Source: Amorphochlora amoebiformis (Eukaryota > Cercozoa > Chlorarachniophyceae). Taken from it: a DNA stretch of 64,000 nucleotides. Position numbers and translations under genes: made by a program. Positions 1 to 30,292 of the stretch are shown here, piece after piece. Position 1 is the first letter of the stretch; the number at the start of each line of letters is the position of its first letter. A model generated the notes under the pieces. The model saw nothing but the letters and a program-made list of their open reading frames with translations, did not search any database and was not told the DNA's origin. The stretch covers positions 62,001-126,000 of the forward strand of contig BAAHQB010000049.1 in the NCBI GenBank assembly GCA_054601695.1. The letters run 5' to 3'.

Positions 1-81
1 ATATACACACATATGTACACATATATATACACACATATACATATATAAAAATATACACACAATACACATATACACATACAC

Positions 82-139
<58 letters not shown>

Positions 140-159
140 ATGTGTGTTTATGTGTGTGC

Positions 160-261
<102 letters not shown>

Positions 262-462
262 TTTATGTATATATATATAGATATGTTATTTACATGTACA
301 CATATTATGTAGTATATATATATATAAATATAATATATATATATGTATAATATATATATAATATATATATATATATATGTTATTTATATGTATATATATA
401 TATATATATGTTATTTACATGTACACATATTATATAATATATATATATATATATACATATAT

Positions 463-504
<42 letters not shown>

Positions 505-689
505 ATATACATACATGTATATATATAATATAAATTATGTACACATTATACTTTATATATTTGTGTATACATACATATTTACATATACATGTATGTACAT
601 GGGAATGTATCCGACGATAAATTATTGATACATAAATTCAATATACAAACATATCTATATATATAACAATATATATATATATAAATATA

Positions 690-1900
690 TATACATGATC
701 TGGATGGTACAAGGCTGGATAGAATTGGGTGAGTGTGACCCGGGTTTAACTTTGTTTAGGTGGGTTAGACGTAATGAAAGCCCTCGGAGCAGGAGGAGAG
801 TTGTCGAAGGTTCTGTTGAAACGCCATCGACCATAACTAGGCTGGCCGAACTTAAACTTAGCTAGCCTACGGTCGGGCAAGTTGGCGTTGATTAGATTCT
901 CATGCCGTACGTAGCCAGGCAATTGTGTGTAGTATTTGTTATGTCTAGTATGTGGATCTCTAGGATCTGGCTATCGCATAGTTCGAGTAAGCTAGCTATA
1001 TATATGGCGCTAGTTAACCGTTATCTTGATCATTTATCAGTTAATAGTAATAAGAAAATCTAATTGCTAAGTTAAACCGTATGATATACTTGTAGATTGT
1101 AGTTGAATGATCAGTGGCCATAACTCAGATATAGATCTAATACCTTCTAGTAATATCTAGAATATAGCATGATCTAATATATATATTCTCTCTAGCTATA
1201 CTAGTACATCATGAATAAATTATCTCTAGATCTTGATCTACTGTAGACTCGGACTCAATTTAGTAAATGGTCTAGGGTAAAACATCGCATGCCAGTAGTA
1301 CACGTTTATGTAGTTTATCCTAGTATCGTCGTCTGGGCACATCTAGCACATATGTAGATCTAGTAATTATAAGCGCTGATTCTCTAAATTCTCCGCACTA
1401 GTTCTGTTTATCGTCGTCTGGGTCGTGTCTAGACCACACATGTAAATGTAGTAATTATAAGCGCTGATTCTCAATAACGGCTAGCCAGCTCCCGCGGAAT
1501 CTAGGGAATGCGTGGCTGCCCATTCTGCAAAATGATGTAAAACAATCGATGTTGCCATGCCAACCTATATATTCATGTACTATGAATAAACTATATGGAG
1601 CATTTCACATCTACAGTTGTATCAAGTGTAAATACATGTTATATACCAGTGCATAGTATTATACTGCATAGTATGTACATGTATGCATAATACTTATCTT
1701 TCTATTTGTATATACACACATATATTTTTTTACATTTATATATAAAGATATACATTTATATATTTACGTTTATACTAGTTATAATTGTATGAGGATACGG
1801 ATATTGTGGAGATTATGTGTAAGATTATCCACATTGTCTATCTACACATGTACACCCAAATAAGATTATCCACATTGTCTATCTACACATACACACCCAC
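690..1900. other. CTAG-rich unique flank
   Basis: Complex sequence with very frequent CTAG, TAGATCT and TCTAGA words, unlike the TA-array introns. It lies just beyond the predicted stop of the minus-strand gene ending at 2120, so it is probably 3' intergenic DNA. A segment of about 90 bp containing 'agtaattataagcgctgatt' occurs twice, near 1355-1390 and 1449-1480. Apart from the open frame at 746-970 and a very short frame near 1500-1540, nothing codes convincingly. Confidence 0.5.
746..970 (-). CDS. Unrecognised open frame, possible 3' exon
   Basis: A minus-strand frame of about 74 codons is open from 970 to a TAA at 746-748. Its composition is protein-like (for example 'NLPDRRLAKFKFGQPSYGR', then a Pro/Ser/Asn-rich end), unlike the TA-derived frames nearby. 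There is no ATG at its start. An acceptor-like CCAG lies at its 5' edge, so it would be a terminal exon. A short minus-strand frame near 1500-1540 starting MGSHAFPRF, after a TTTTGCAG, could be an upstream exon but ends in a stop. No family is recognised. Confidence 0.25.
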   Translation of the reverse strand, partial: PDPRDPHTRHNKYYTQLPGYVRHENLINANLPDRRLAKFKFGQPSYGRWRFNRTFDNSPPAPRAFITSNPPKQS

Positions 1901-1983
1901 CCAATACTAAACTGTACCTTGTCATACGCGCATATATATACATACATAAGTATACATATATATATATATGTATATAAATATAC

Positions 1984-2039
<56 letters not shown>

Positions 2040-2059
2040 ACACATACATAAACATTCAA

Positions 2060-2112
<53 letters not shown>

Positions 2113-2119
2113 AGTTACG

Positions 2120-2847
2120 TTAAGACAAGCGACGCCAGGTCCTGTTTGTTTGACGTAAACGAAACCATCGCAACACTTCATTGCTTCTGAACACATACCT
2201 CTGACCAAATACACACACTACATATATATATATATATATTATATATTGTCAATGATTATATATATATATATATAAATAAATATATCATATTACATATACG
2301 TCTTATAGATACCTCTTATATATATATATATAAACACACACATATATATATATATATATATAGATATATCTATATATATATGTATATATATATATATATA
2401 TATGTATATTGTTATTTAAGACTACATGTAGTTACATACATACACATACATACATATATATATATATATCTGTATATATATATATATATACATATAGATA
2501 ATATCAGTATGAATGCATTATTATTATTTACGCATATATGTGTTTCTATATCATTAAAATATACATAATATATGTTGTGAATATTTACATACGTACATAT
2601 ATATATGTATGTATATATTTATATTATATATATATGTATAATATATATATATATATATACATACGTGTGTGGAGAATTTTTATTACATATACGTATTACA
2701 CGCACATACACACGTGTAAATATTATTAGACAAGCACGTGTTTCCAGGTTACGTGGATTTACCTTCCTTCTGATCCGCATACGAAAGCACTATTCTGAGA
2801 AAACGACCGTGACGCTGCACGAAGTGCACTCGGGTCTATCTCGATAC
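2120..2847 (-). CDS. 3' end of an unrecognised gene, WD40-like tail
   Basis: Two minus-strand exons agree in phase: 2847-2763 (27 codons plus two bases, donor AG|gtaaat) and 2198-2120 (26 codons including TAA). Across the junction the peptide contains '[11 protein letters not shown]', which resembles the GSxDGxVxxW end of a WD40 blade, then '[13 protein letters not shown]' and a stop. Possible upstream exons on the same strand are 3260-3230, 4452-4409 ([15 protein letters not shown], acceptor CTAAG, donor AAG|gtatca) and 5052-5025 (clean TTTTAG and GAG|gtgaga sites). Their phases could not all be joined. The intron between the two listed exons is TA-rich. Confidence 0.4.
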
Positions 2848-2950
2848 CTTCGCATATGTATACACATTGAATATACGCATTGTGTATACGCAATATACGT
2901 AATATGTACATGTCCCCGTGCATGCATAATTGTAACAGTCCGATAGGTGT

Positions 2951-3220
2951 TTATGATGATATCGGATGATATCGGATGATATCTGATGATATCGGATGAT
3001 ATCGGATGATATCTGATGATATCTGATGATATCTGATGATATCGGATGATATCGGATGATATCTGATGATATCGGATGATATCGGATGATATCTGATGAT
3101 ATCGGATGATATCGGATGATATCTGATGATATCGGATGATTTCAGATGATATCTGATGATATCGGATGATATCAGATGATATCTGATGATATCTGATGAT
3201 ATCTGATGATATCTGATCAT
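2951..3220. repeat. 10-bp minisatellite (gatatcggat)n
   Basis: About 27 tandem copies of a 10-bp unit 'gatatcggat' or 'gatatctgat', each with the palindrome GATATC. Both strands read as open repeated frames only because the unit has few stop codons. Confidence 0.95.
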
Positions 3221-3320
3221 GGTTTCGATGCCTACGATATTCTCGACGTTCTTTGCTCTACATCTGAACACTCACATGCTTATGGATACAAACTTATATA
3301 TTATGTAAACATATATTTAC

Positions 3321-3359
<39 letters not shown>

Positions 3360-3388
3360 GTATTATATATATAGTTCTACAGCTGTAC

Positions 3389-3419
<31 letters not shown>

Positions 3420-3519
3420 ATATACATATATACACATATATACACATATATCTGTAATACTGTATACATGTGTTACCAATAATCCGATAGCCCCGTTGCT
3501 TCAAACGATTAAGCTACAG

Positions 3520-3900
3520 AACAGAACAACACGTCAAAACAAGCTCTCAGAATACAACAACACCTCAAAACAAAGTCTCAGAATACAACAACCTATGTCA
3601 AAACAAACTCTCAGAACACAACAACACGTGAAAAGAAACTCTCAACATGTTGAAAGGAAGGTCTCAAAAAACACCCTCATAACAACACTCGACAACAGGA
3701 CTCGACAACACCACTCGACAACATGTCAAAACAAGCTCTCAAACACACTCATAACAGAACACTTGAAAAGGGAAGGGGAATTGCTTCGAGATTAGCGGGT
3801 GATTGTGGAGATTGTTCGAGATTGCTTGGAGATTGCGTGAGATTGCAAGGAGATGTGGGGAGATTGTACTTAATTTTGACAACCACACTAGGGAGGCGTG
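3520..3900. repeat. Two degenerate tandem repeats
   Basis: From about 3520 to 3740 there are degenerate units built on 'acaacacgtcaaaacaagctctcagaata'. From about 3785 to 3870 there are imperfect units of 'gagattgttcgagattgcttg'. No gene is supported here. Confidence 0.6.
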
Positions 3901-4153
3901 AAGTCGAGGGGGCATTTCGAGTGGTTTGAGTAGCATTGCTATCGACTTGGGGTTTGGATTACCGCGCTGGTTACGGAGGACTCTACACGTGTGTGCATTT
4001 GGGCCGGAGACCACCTACGCATGTGGACGTGATGGATGCGCATGTACAAATTTCTTATACATAAAACACACACACATTTAAATATATATATATATATATT
4101 CATTTTTACGTATATATATATATGTATATGTTATATATACATATAAATATAAC

Positions 4154-4257
<104 letters not shown>

Positions 4258-4269
4258 AAATGTTTACAT

Positions 4270-4410
4270 TCTTGTAGTTCCATGTAAAAGAATAAGATAG
4301 GTTGAACAATTAAGATAGCTTGGACAGTTAAATAGCTTAGACAGTTAAGATAGGTTAGACGATTAAGATACCTTAGATAATTACATATAGGTTAGACAAT
4401 TTTGATACCT
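4270..4410. repeat. Degenerate ~20-bp repeat (ttagacaattaagatacc)
   Basis: Six or seven imperfect copies of 'ggttagacaattaagatacc' in tandem. Intronic or intergenic; no coding support. Confidence 0.6.
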
Positions 4411-4501
4411 TAAACTTAATGCTAGAGCGCTGCGACGTCCGACGATCACGACCTTAGAAAGATATGTACACCAAAACACACACACACATGTATATATATA
4501 T

Positions 4502-4587
<86 letters not shown>

Positions 4588-4694
4588 CATATGACAGTGT
4601 GTAGTTTTCGAGAAATGACATCTTTATAATTACCTATATATATACGTTAATATTTTAGTCGTTTATGCGTACATATGTATACATATATAAATAC

Positions 4695-4756
<62 letters not shown>

Positions 4757-4804
4757 ACACACACACACATACATATATATATGTATTTTGTGTATATATA
4801 TATT

Positions 4805-4844
<40 letters not shown>

Positions 4845-4910
4845 TAAATAACAGTTTGTTCATTTACACTATACATCCGTACATATGTATATGCATAAAC
4901 ACGCACACAT

Positions 4911-4955
<45 letters not shown>

Positions 4956-5117
4956 CATATATTTCAGAGTCTGATATATCCATGTGATATTTGGAACATA
5001 CATACAGATATTCCAGAATCTCACCTCCTCCGCTCCAAATGCTTCCGCCGACCTAAAACAGATGCCGAAACAATACACACGCACACATGTATATGCATAT
5101 ATGTATATGTATATATG

Positions 5118-5165
<48 letters not shown>

Positions 5166-5238
5166 TGTGTAAATATAAAACTTTCAAACGTATACTTATA
5201 CGTTACATATAAAAACAAAAACACACACAGACATGTGC

Positions 5239-5294
<56 letters not shown>

Positions 5295-5398
5295 AATATA
5301 TACACATACATATTCGAGGTATCTGCATGGATGATATGTTCATATACATATATTAATATATATATATATATATATGTATATAAATATATATACATATT

Positions 5399-5484
<86 letters not shown>

Positions 5485-5559
5485 TTCATGTGTACGTTAA
5501 GTATATCTATATATTTCATGTATACGTTAATATATGTATACATACTTATGCACGGTAAT

Positions 5560-5950
5560 TATTTAAGTTACTATGTTGAGAGCACCGCTGAGGAGGTAAA
5601 TTACATGTATTACACACGATTATACACCGTACATGACTAGTTAAGTTTGTATGTTGAGAGCATTACACACGTGTTGTGCATGACGGCAAATAAGTTACAT
5701 AAGAATGTTGAGAGCATTGTAGGGCATCATTACATGTATTATACATGATTACGCACGGTACATGAGTTACATTACAGCGTTTGTTCACATTTATTACACA
5801 TGAATACATACGGTACATGAGTTAGCTAAGTATTGTGAGAGCGTTACAGAGCTTTTTTACATGTATTAGACGTGTTTATTCACCGTATGTTTTAAGCTAC
5901 CTAACTATGTTGAGAGCATTACAGGGCTTCTGAATATCTACCAAAACCTG
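5560..5950. repeat. Degenerate ~100-bp tandem repeat
   Basis: About four imperfect copies of a unit containing 'taagttactatgttgagagc', 'ttacatgtattacacatg' and 'gtacatgagtta'. Nothing codes in it. It lies between the left-hand gene and the ankyrin gene. Confidence 0.6.
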
Positions 5951-6000
5951 GGAGTATATTCCAAATATCATATATCATATGTATATAATCACATATTATG

Positions 6001-6048
<48 letters not shown>

Positions 6049-6052
6049 ACAT

Positions 6053-6099
<47 letters not shown>

Positions 6100-6534
6100 T
6101 TATCTATAGTTATATATAACTATTATGTATATATATATATAATATATATATATATATCTATATATATATATATAATATATAAATATATATAATTATATTA
6201 TAAACATAGATATGTATATGTATGTATGTGTGTGTAAAAATATTGTGCATAACTCCCAAATTGGTATTTACATGTGTGTTTACACCCGTGAATGATTATT
6301 TACTTACTTGACATAGTGAATGATAACATGCTTGCTATACTTAGAGCACATACCGAAGGATAATATACTTACTACACATACTCGAAACTCAACTACTTTC
6401 TTGAAATATTATCAGAAAAATAAGGCGGTATTATCATACACATAAATGGAAATTATCATATACATAGGGCTGAGTTATCATATACATAGGGGTAACTATC
6501 ATATACACATACATATACATAGGAGGGAATAATC

Positions 6535-6930
6535 ATGTATGAACACATTGTCGACATGTTGATAATGGTGTATCTAAGCCTTCACATGTTGACATGGTTA
6601 TCAACATGTGAAGGCTTAGATAAACCACTATCAACATGTGAAGGCTTAGATAAACCACTATCGACATGTGAAGGCTTAGATACACCACTATCAACATGTG
6701 AAGGCTTAGATACACCACTATCAACATGTCAAGGCTTAGATACACCACTATCAACATGTGAAGGCTTAGATACACCACTATCAACATGTCAAGGCTTAGA
6801 TACACCACTATCAACATGTCAAGGCTTAGATACACCACTATCAACATGTCAAGGCTTAGATACACCACTATCAACATGTGAAGGCTTAGATACACCACTA
6901 TCAACATGTGAAGGCTTAGATACACGAATC
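6535..6930. repeat. 30-bp minisatellite with an inverted first copy
   Basis: About eleven direct copies of 'tcaacatgtgaaggcttaga' plus 'tacaccacta'. The unit is 30 bp, so both strands stay open and look like 130-141-residue proteins, but all the sequence is repeat. The first copy (about 6568-6590) is inverted relative to the rest, forming a hairpin of more than 20 bp around 'catgttgacatggttatcaa'. Confidence 0.95.
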
Positions 6931-6956
6931 ATACGAAGGTATAGCAGTATGCACGA

Positions 6957-13312
<6,356 letters not shown>

Positions 13313-13828
13313 AAACACGTGACTCAGGGATGAGTCACGCTATTTGCCCCTTCGCGTGTGACGTGTCTGCGTGACAGTGCGAATGACAACCTGTTGAGGA
13401 GATTCTGGGGGACACCTGAAAAATTCGAACCGGGAGGACGCAGCAAGATGGCGAAGCATAGGTAATGTAGGGGATAAGTTGTAAAATCAAAAATTGCCTG
13501 TGATAGGGCCTTCATGATTGGTTCCACTTTTTTTTCCGCCTTTTTTTGGCGGTTAGAAATAGTCTTCCGTTTGCAAAAGAGAGATTTCATCTTCATATAT
13601 GCATAAAAAGTTTACAAATACACCCTCCACAATTGACAATTCTCGTTGACCGAAACCCTACCTCTTCCCTCCCCCCACCACCAAAAAACCACCACCAGAG
13701 AACCCTCCGTCCGCAGCCCCCAAGTCGACAACCACGCTCAGCACCTAATTCTTCCCAACCCCGCGCCAAATACACCCGAAATCAGCGAGAGTACCCCCGT
13801 CACTGAAGGCCCATCTACTTGTGCCCCT
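13313..13828. promoter_or_regulatory. Divergent promoter of ankyrin and RGS-like genes
   Basis: The 516-bp interval separates the two opposed ATGs. It is GC-richer than its surroundings and lacks TA arrays. An exact palindrome at 13319-13338 carries two opposed bZIP (AP-1/GCN4-type) cores, TGACTCA and TGAGTCA, separated by GGGA, only 7 bp from the ankyrin ATG. More GTGACGTG and GTGACAG words follow at 13359-13379. Open frames on both strands across 13324-13800 have no splice support and read as basic or Pro-rich noise. Confidence 0.55.
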
Positions 13829-19809
<5,981 letters not shown>

Positions 19810-19823
19810 TATATATATACATA

Positions 19824-19863
<40 letters not shown>

Positions 19864-19929
19864 TGTGTGCTTGTGTATTAACGCAACTCACACATAGTAA
19901 CAAATTTATAATATGTATACAAATTTGAC

Positions 19930-20230
19930 ATATACCCAAGATACATAAGTTTTAGGACGATATTTTGGAGTTTTACATATACACTGGATACATATGGTGT
20001 AGGAATATTAACAAGATACATATGTTTTAGGACGATATTTTGGAGTTTTACATATACACTGGATACATATGGTGTAGGAATTATTCATACCCAAGATACA
20101 TATGTTTTAGGACGATATTTTGGAGTTTTACATATACACTGGATACAATACATATGTTTTAGAAGAATATTTTGGGGTTTTACATATACAGGTGATACAA
20201 TACATACGTAGGAAGATATTTTGGAGATAC
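19930..20230. repeat. ~65-bp tandem repeat downstream of RGS-like gene
   Basis: Four copies of a unit with 'tttaggacgatattttggag' and 'ttttacatatacactggata'. The last, at 20210-20270, diverges into a protein-like, GC-richer stretch ending CCCGG|gtattt. It may derive from a true exon of the next gene, but its phase could not be linked. Confidence 0.6.
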
Positions 20231-20275
20231 TTCGGAGGCGAGTGGGTTCTCACCAAAATTAGGATCCCGGGTATT

Positions 20276-20348
<73 letters not shown>

Positions 20349-20395
20349 TTGTGTGAGTATGTATATATATATATATATATGCCATTGTCATATAA

Positions 20396-20431
<36 letters not shown>

Positions 20432-20454
20432 GTATATGTGTGTGTGTGTGTGTT

Positions 20455-20637
<183 letters not shown>

Positions 20638-20764
20638 ATGTTCGTATGAGATCCTAAGTTTGGTTCATATGTAAATATATTACATGTACATATGTAAGTA
20701 TATGTTCACATACCACTATATATCATCACGAATCCTGATGTAGATATCATATATATATGTATAT

Positions 20765-20808
<44 letters not shown>

Positions 20809-20837
20809 GTAGATTTGAGTATTTATATACACACAGA

Positions 20838-20901
<64 letters not shown>

Positions 20902-20921
20902 CATACACATATATGTATATA

Positions 20922-20981
<60 letters not shown>

Positions 20982-21119
20982 TCACATATAATATATACGT
21001 TCATATATATATATTATATATTACATATATTATATTATATATATATATATATATATGTATAATATTCATATATCTACCAAGCACATAGTTTTTAGTTATA
21101 TTTTAGTGTTGAAACGACA

Positions 21120-21184
<65 letters not shown>

Positions 21185-21380
21185 ATATGTACCTAAATAT
21201 ATAAATTTAAGATATATATTATATATTTATGTATGTATGTATATATATATATATATGTTATACATGCATATAATATATATACATATATATAGATATATAT
21301 ATATATATTATACATGCATATATATATATAAACATACATATACATATTACATGTGTATGTATATGTGTGAATATATACAG

Positions 21381-21428
<48 letters not shown>

Positions 21429-21494
21429 ATATATATATGTATATTTACATACATAAATATACATATATACATATTTATATATATACACATATAT

Positions 21495-21533
<39 letters not shown>

Positions 21534-21684
21534 TCTACATGAGATACTAAATAGATATACATATATATACCTATTATGTATATATATATATATATATATA
21601 TCTATATATATATATATATGTGTGTGTGTATGTATGAATATATATATTTAATTGTATAAGCGACATGGTGTGTATAATATTTTG

Positions 21685-21860
21685 AGGGTTTGATGAGAAG
21701 GAGGAACTTAGGCAAAATCAATACGGGTAAATACCACCACGTACACCATCAAAACATCAAAATATCGTGTAATATTTTGAGGGTTTGATGAGAAGGAGGA
21801 ACTTAGGCAAAATCAATACGGGTAAATACCACGTACACCATCAAAACATCAAAATATCTC
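21685..21860 (+). repeat. Two copies of a ~90-bp exon-like segment
   Basis: Two near-identical copies (about 21688-21776 and 21775-21855) contain 'atgagaaggaggaacttagg' and end ATACGG|gtaaat, a good donor. The frame reads MRRRNLGKINT. One copy may be a 5' exon of the following plus-strand gene and the other its duplicate, but phase with the exon at 22242 does not match directly. Confidence 0.35.
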
Positions 21861-21888
21861 CATTCCATATATTTCTATATTTGTATAT

Positions 21889-21943
<55 letters not shown>

Positions 21944-21979
21944 TTGTTTGTATACATATGTAGAACTATACATTTATAC

Positions 21980-22012
<33 letters not shown>

Positions 22013-22241
22013 TATATATGTGTATGTATGTATGTATATGTATATATATCATATGAAATGCACATTTGTATATGTGGTACATATCCTGGTAGGTTATATC
22101 ATAGATTTTGCCTCAAGCATATGTGCGTATGTGGTACATACCCATGCAACAAGCTTTGATATGTGCATATGTGGTACATATCCATGCAACAAGCCTTGAT
22201 ATGTGCATATGTGGTGTATGTCCACGTAGGTTATATCATAG

Positions 22242-25886
<3,645 letters not shown>

Positions 25887-25889
25887 TTA

Positions 25890-27450
25890 TCTCATATAAC
25901 AACAACTACAGCAACAGCCTAGATATAGCTATCTACTAGATTGCCTTCGGATAAGATAAATACTCCGGAAAGCAGCCGAGACCGTAAGACTTACTTCGTA
26001 CCAATCATAGGCTGCACGTGTCCTTGTACGTATCCGATGTATGTAGTACATGAAATGATATTAATACATCATGAGAAATTTGAGAAGATAATTTTTCCAG
26101 CCTGAATCTACACATGAAGTTCTAGATGTAGAAGCGGATTTGAATTAAATTTGAAATATTCTTCAAGATGACGCAGACGGCCCAAAGAATTACACTAATC
26201 ATTATAGTCATGCGATGTCTCCTGATAGACTGTCTAGACTGTGTTGTGTACTACATACACTACTACAGACTAGTGTGAATGTCCAAAATGTCCTACACTA
26301 GTTATAGATATCTAGAGTATACTAGTATAGCTATGATATAGCATGTCTAGTATTCTAGAGTATGTCGATCTCAAGCAATGACATAGTTCTAGTAATTATG
26401 CGGCACTGGTCCCTACGGAAGAATTTATAATCAGACGTGCGGCTATTTGGGAGACTCTAGTTCTACATACATAATGGTTTACCAGTAGATTGAGTCCGAC
26501 ATCGCAAGTCAGTATTAATACTCAGACGGTTCTAGATCAATTAACTATTACTGGTGTTCATAATAATATGCCAGAGTCTGCATCACGTATTCACATTTGA
26601 AGTTATTATAGCTCGTGTACATACGTATCTAGGTATACGAACCTAGATACGTACCTCCTTGATAGGCTCCATCTAGGCATCTACTAGATCTAGTCATGGA
26701 AACATAACAGCGGCCGGTGGTATACGTATCTCTCTGCATGACGTTACTTGACGTATAGCTCGTGTACATACGTATCTAGGTATGCGTACCATCTAGGCAT
26801 CTAGTCATTAAAACATCACTGCGGCAGGCGGTGTACGTACCTGTGCATGTAGGCGTACATGTGTACGTCGCAGCACGTATCGCGCGCGCTACGGCTAGTA
26901 CGCATCCTCTAGATCATATGATTGATACGTATGTAATCATTATAATTTTACACTGGTATTATTATGATGCGTACGTATCATCCAGATCACATGATACGTA
27001 TGATCATTATATTTTTGCACTGGTATTATTATGATGCGCACGTATCATTTAGAACATCATGGACTAGATGGACTCAGTCTAGTCAGTGGTAAAGATCGTA
27101 TACATGACGTATGCTTGTGTGCCGTAGATCTGATCTAGTACATCATATATTCTAGTATTCGCGAGAATATATATATACTAACTTCATCCCGGCGCTCGAA
27201 TATATGTGTTTTATTTATTTTTTTTTGTTTATACATATATGTATATATATATAGATATATATATTATATATATACTAGATACAGTATCTAGAGTATATAT
27301 TGGCATGGTATGAAAATTGTTGAACATTATCTGGATTATATGTGGTATATTATACATTATCTGGATTATGTATGTGCTATATGATCACAGCTAGAAAACA
27401 TTTTTCATATGAGACCTACCAGATTGAATTACTTACTCAACCTACTGCTC
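25890..27450. other. CTAG-rich convergent intergenic region
   Basis: About 1.5 kb of complex sequence dense in CTAG, TAGATC and ACGTAC words. It lies between the stop of the plus-strand gene (25886) and the predicted end of the minus-strand SH2 gene. No exon is supported. Two copies of 'gctcgtgtacatacgtatct' occur (about 26611 and 26757). Segments near 26930-26990 and 26980-27045 repeat 'atgatacgtatg' and 'tgcactggtattattatgatg'. Confidence 0.5.
26622..26653. other. Perfect 13-bp inverted repeat
   Basis: The arms TACGTATCTAGGT (26622-26634) and ACCTAGATACGTA (26641-26653) are exact reverse complements with a 6-base loop. The left arm recurs near 26768 without its partner. Confidence 0.8.
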
Positions 27451-27504
27451 CTAGTTCTGTTTTTTGCTTCAGGGGGTATACATACATCTAAGTACGTACA
27501 CGTG

Positions 27505-27685
27505 TCAGTTGAATAAGGACCCAGTTGAAGGCCAAAGATCGTTATTGCATGGCTCTCTATGGTGGTATAGGAGTGCATCCTGGTATGCTGACATGACATA
27601 CGCGAGTAGAGTAGATAGATGGATCGATTGCTTTCTTACAAAGTCACCGACCCGGCGACTTTGTAGAATGATTGCATCTTTTCTC
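27505..27685 (-). CDS. Possible alternative last exon, 60 codons
   Basis: After a CTCAG acceptor a minus-strand frame runs 59 codons to TGA at 27505-27507 ('[15 protein letters not shown]', then 'QSIHLSTLLAYVMSAYQDAL'). It is very protein-like, but needs an incoming phase that does not match exon 28236-28177. The phase-matching frame instead ends at 27644. A 78-codon plus-strand frame over the same bases lacks splice support. Confidence 0.3.
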
Positions 27686-28020
27686 CTGAGGACGTTGTAA
27701 CGTAGTAATCCTGAATTGTATAATACATGTAGGTATACATATTATATCATGTGTGTATGTACATAATTAATATATATATATATATATATATATTTTACAT
27801 ATATATATATATATATATATTACATACACATACACACACACACATATATATGTATATATATATATATATATATATTATGTATATATATTTTATTTATATA
27901 TATATATATATATACATATTATATATATATATATATATATACATCACATATACATATACACATACATATATAATTATATACACATATATGTATATATATA
28001 TATATATATAACACATACAC

Positions 28021-28053
<33 letters not shown>

Positions 28054-28242
28054 CATGCACATTATATACATGGAAGAAGAATAGATAGAGATATGACTGT
28101 GATATGCACCATTTTAACCGCATATGTATTATATTATATATATCATATATTATATATATATATATATATTATATACATCTTGAGAATGAGGAGCTTGGAT
28201 AGGATCGCGACCATTCGTCATTGCTTTTAAGGCCACCTATAC

Positions 28243-28318
<76 letters not shown>

Positions 28319-28422
28319 TATATATATATAATATGTACATATATATACATATACTTCTATACATACATATATATATATATATATAATATGTACGTATATA
28401 TACATATGCTATATATTTACGC

Positions 28423-28455
<33 letters not shown>

Positions 28456-28536
28456 TATATGTGAAAAAGTAGACCTTTAGACTTTTGTTCCCCAGTGCCT
28501 TTCCGTTTGCACCCACCCAAACCCATATTCCTTGCC

Positions 28537-28578
<42 letters not shown>

Positions 28579-28829
28579 TACATATATATATATATATTTA
28601 TATGTAAATATATATATATATGCTGTATACATGCATACGTATACATGTATCCGTTTGCACCCACCCAAACCCATATTCTTTGCCTATACATAATACATAT
28701 ATTTACATATATATATATGTATAGATATATATATATAGATATATAGATATATATCATTGATATAATTTGTATATGATATTACTTTGGTCGAAGCTTCACA
28801 ATCTTGCGACGACTGCCTACCTATATATG

Positions 28830-28891
<62 letters not shown>

Positions 28892-29403
28892 TATATATGC
28901 ATATATATATATATATATATATGAGATATACCTGTCCACGCCCCAATTCTTTCGTATACACTACCTCTAATTTATTCCAATCCTATATGTATATATATAT
29001 ATATATGTATATATATATTTATATATATGTCTTTACATATGTATGTATATATATATATATATATATACATATGTTCATATATATATATATATATTATATA
29101 CATATATATATATATATGTATGTATTAGAACATGTATATGTAAATATGTAAATGAATGAATAAATATGTATACAATATATATATATATATATATATACAT
29201 ATATACATACATATATATATATATATAGGTTTTATATGGTTGACTATATAGAATGATATACATACATATATACACATATATATCTAGGTATAATATGGTT
29301 GACTATATAGAATGATATACATATACATGTATACATGATGTAATATATATGTAGATATATACATATATATATGTATAATATATATATATATATATGTATA
29401 TAT

Positions 29404-29436
<33 letters not shown>

Positions 29437-30195
29437 AAACACATCATGTACATACAGAGCATAGTAAAATTATTTCTTATCACGACTCAAATACATACCC
29501 ATTTACAACTCTCACATATTAGATATCCACATATTAGATATCCACATATTAAATATCCATATATTCGATATCCACATATTGGAGGTGCATGTAATGGATA
29601 AAGTAACATGTTAAACATCTAAAATTGGATGTTGAAATAGTCCAATATCGTTGTATGTGTGTGCAACCTTGGGGCTGACCTCCCTTACGAGAAACTTGCC
29701 CCAGTTCTTCTCCGCCTGTACACCAAGCCGTTACACAAGCCGTTACACAAGCCGTTACACAAACCGTTACACAAGCCGTTACACAAGTCATTACGCAAGC
29801 CGTTACACAAAATGTCCGTTACACAAGACGTTACAAAAACATCTCCAAGAAGCCGTTCAAAATAAGGTGAAAGAGGAAGTGAGGGAGAGAAAGCGAGAGA
29901 GAGAGAAAAAAAGAGATAAAAGAGAGAGAGAGAGAAAGCGAGAGAGCGAGAGAAAGAGAGAGAGAGAGAGAGAAAGTGAGAGAGAAAAGAGAGAGAGAGA
30001 AAGCGCGAGAGAGAGAGAAAGAGAGAGAGAGAGAAAGGGAGAGAGAGAGAGAGAAAGCGAGAGAGAGAGAGAAAGCGAGAGAGAGAGAAAGCGAGAGAGA
30101 GAGAAAGATTGGGAGAGAAAGCGAGCGAGGGAGAGAAAGCGAGCTAGAGAGAGAAGCGAGCTTCATTGCTATAATACATACATTTGGAATTATAT

Positions 30196-30240
<45 letters not shown>

Positions 30241-30245
30241 TATAT

Positions 30246-30292
<47 letters not shown>

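Noticed and set aside
13324-13800. Pro-rich and basic frames in the divergent promoter
   Set aside because: They are open on both strands because of GC content, with no splice partners. The first supported codons are at 13312 (-) and 13829 (+).
27464-27700. 78-codon plus-strand frame
   Set aside because: It is antisense to a minus-strand frame with a proper acceptor, and lies downstream of the plus-strand gene's stop with no splice link.
28177-28535. Gelsolin repeat, suggested by [12 protein letters not shown]
   Set aside because: The upstream exons (WYH...FLVR) and order fit the C-terminal half of an SH2 domain better. No gelsolin calcium-site pattern was seen.
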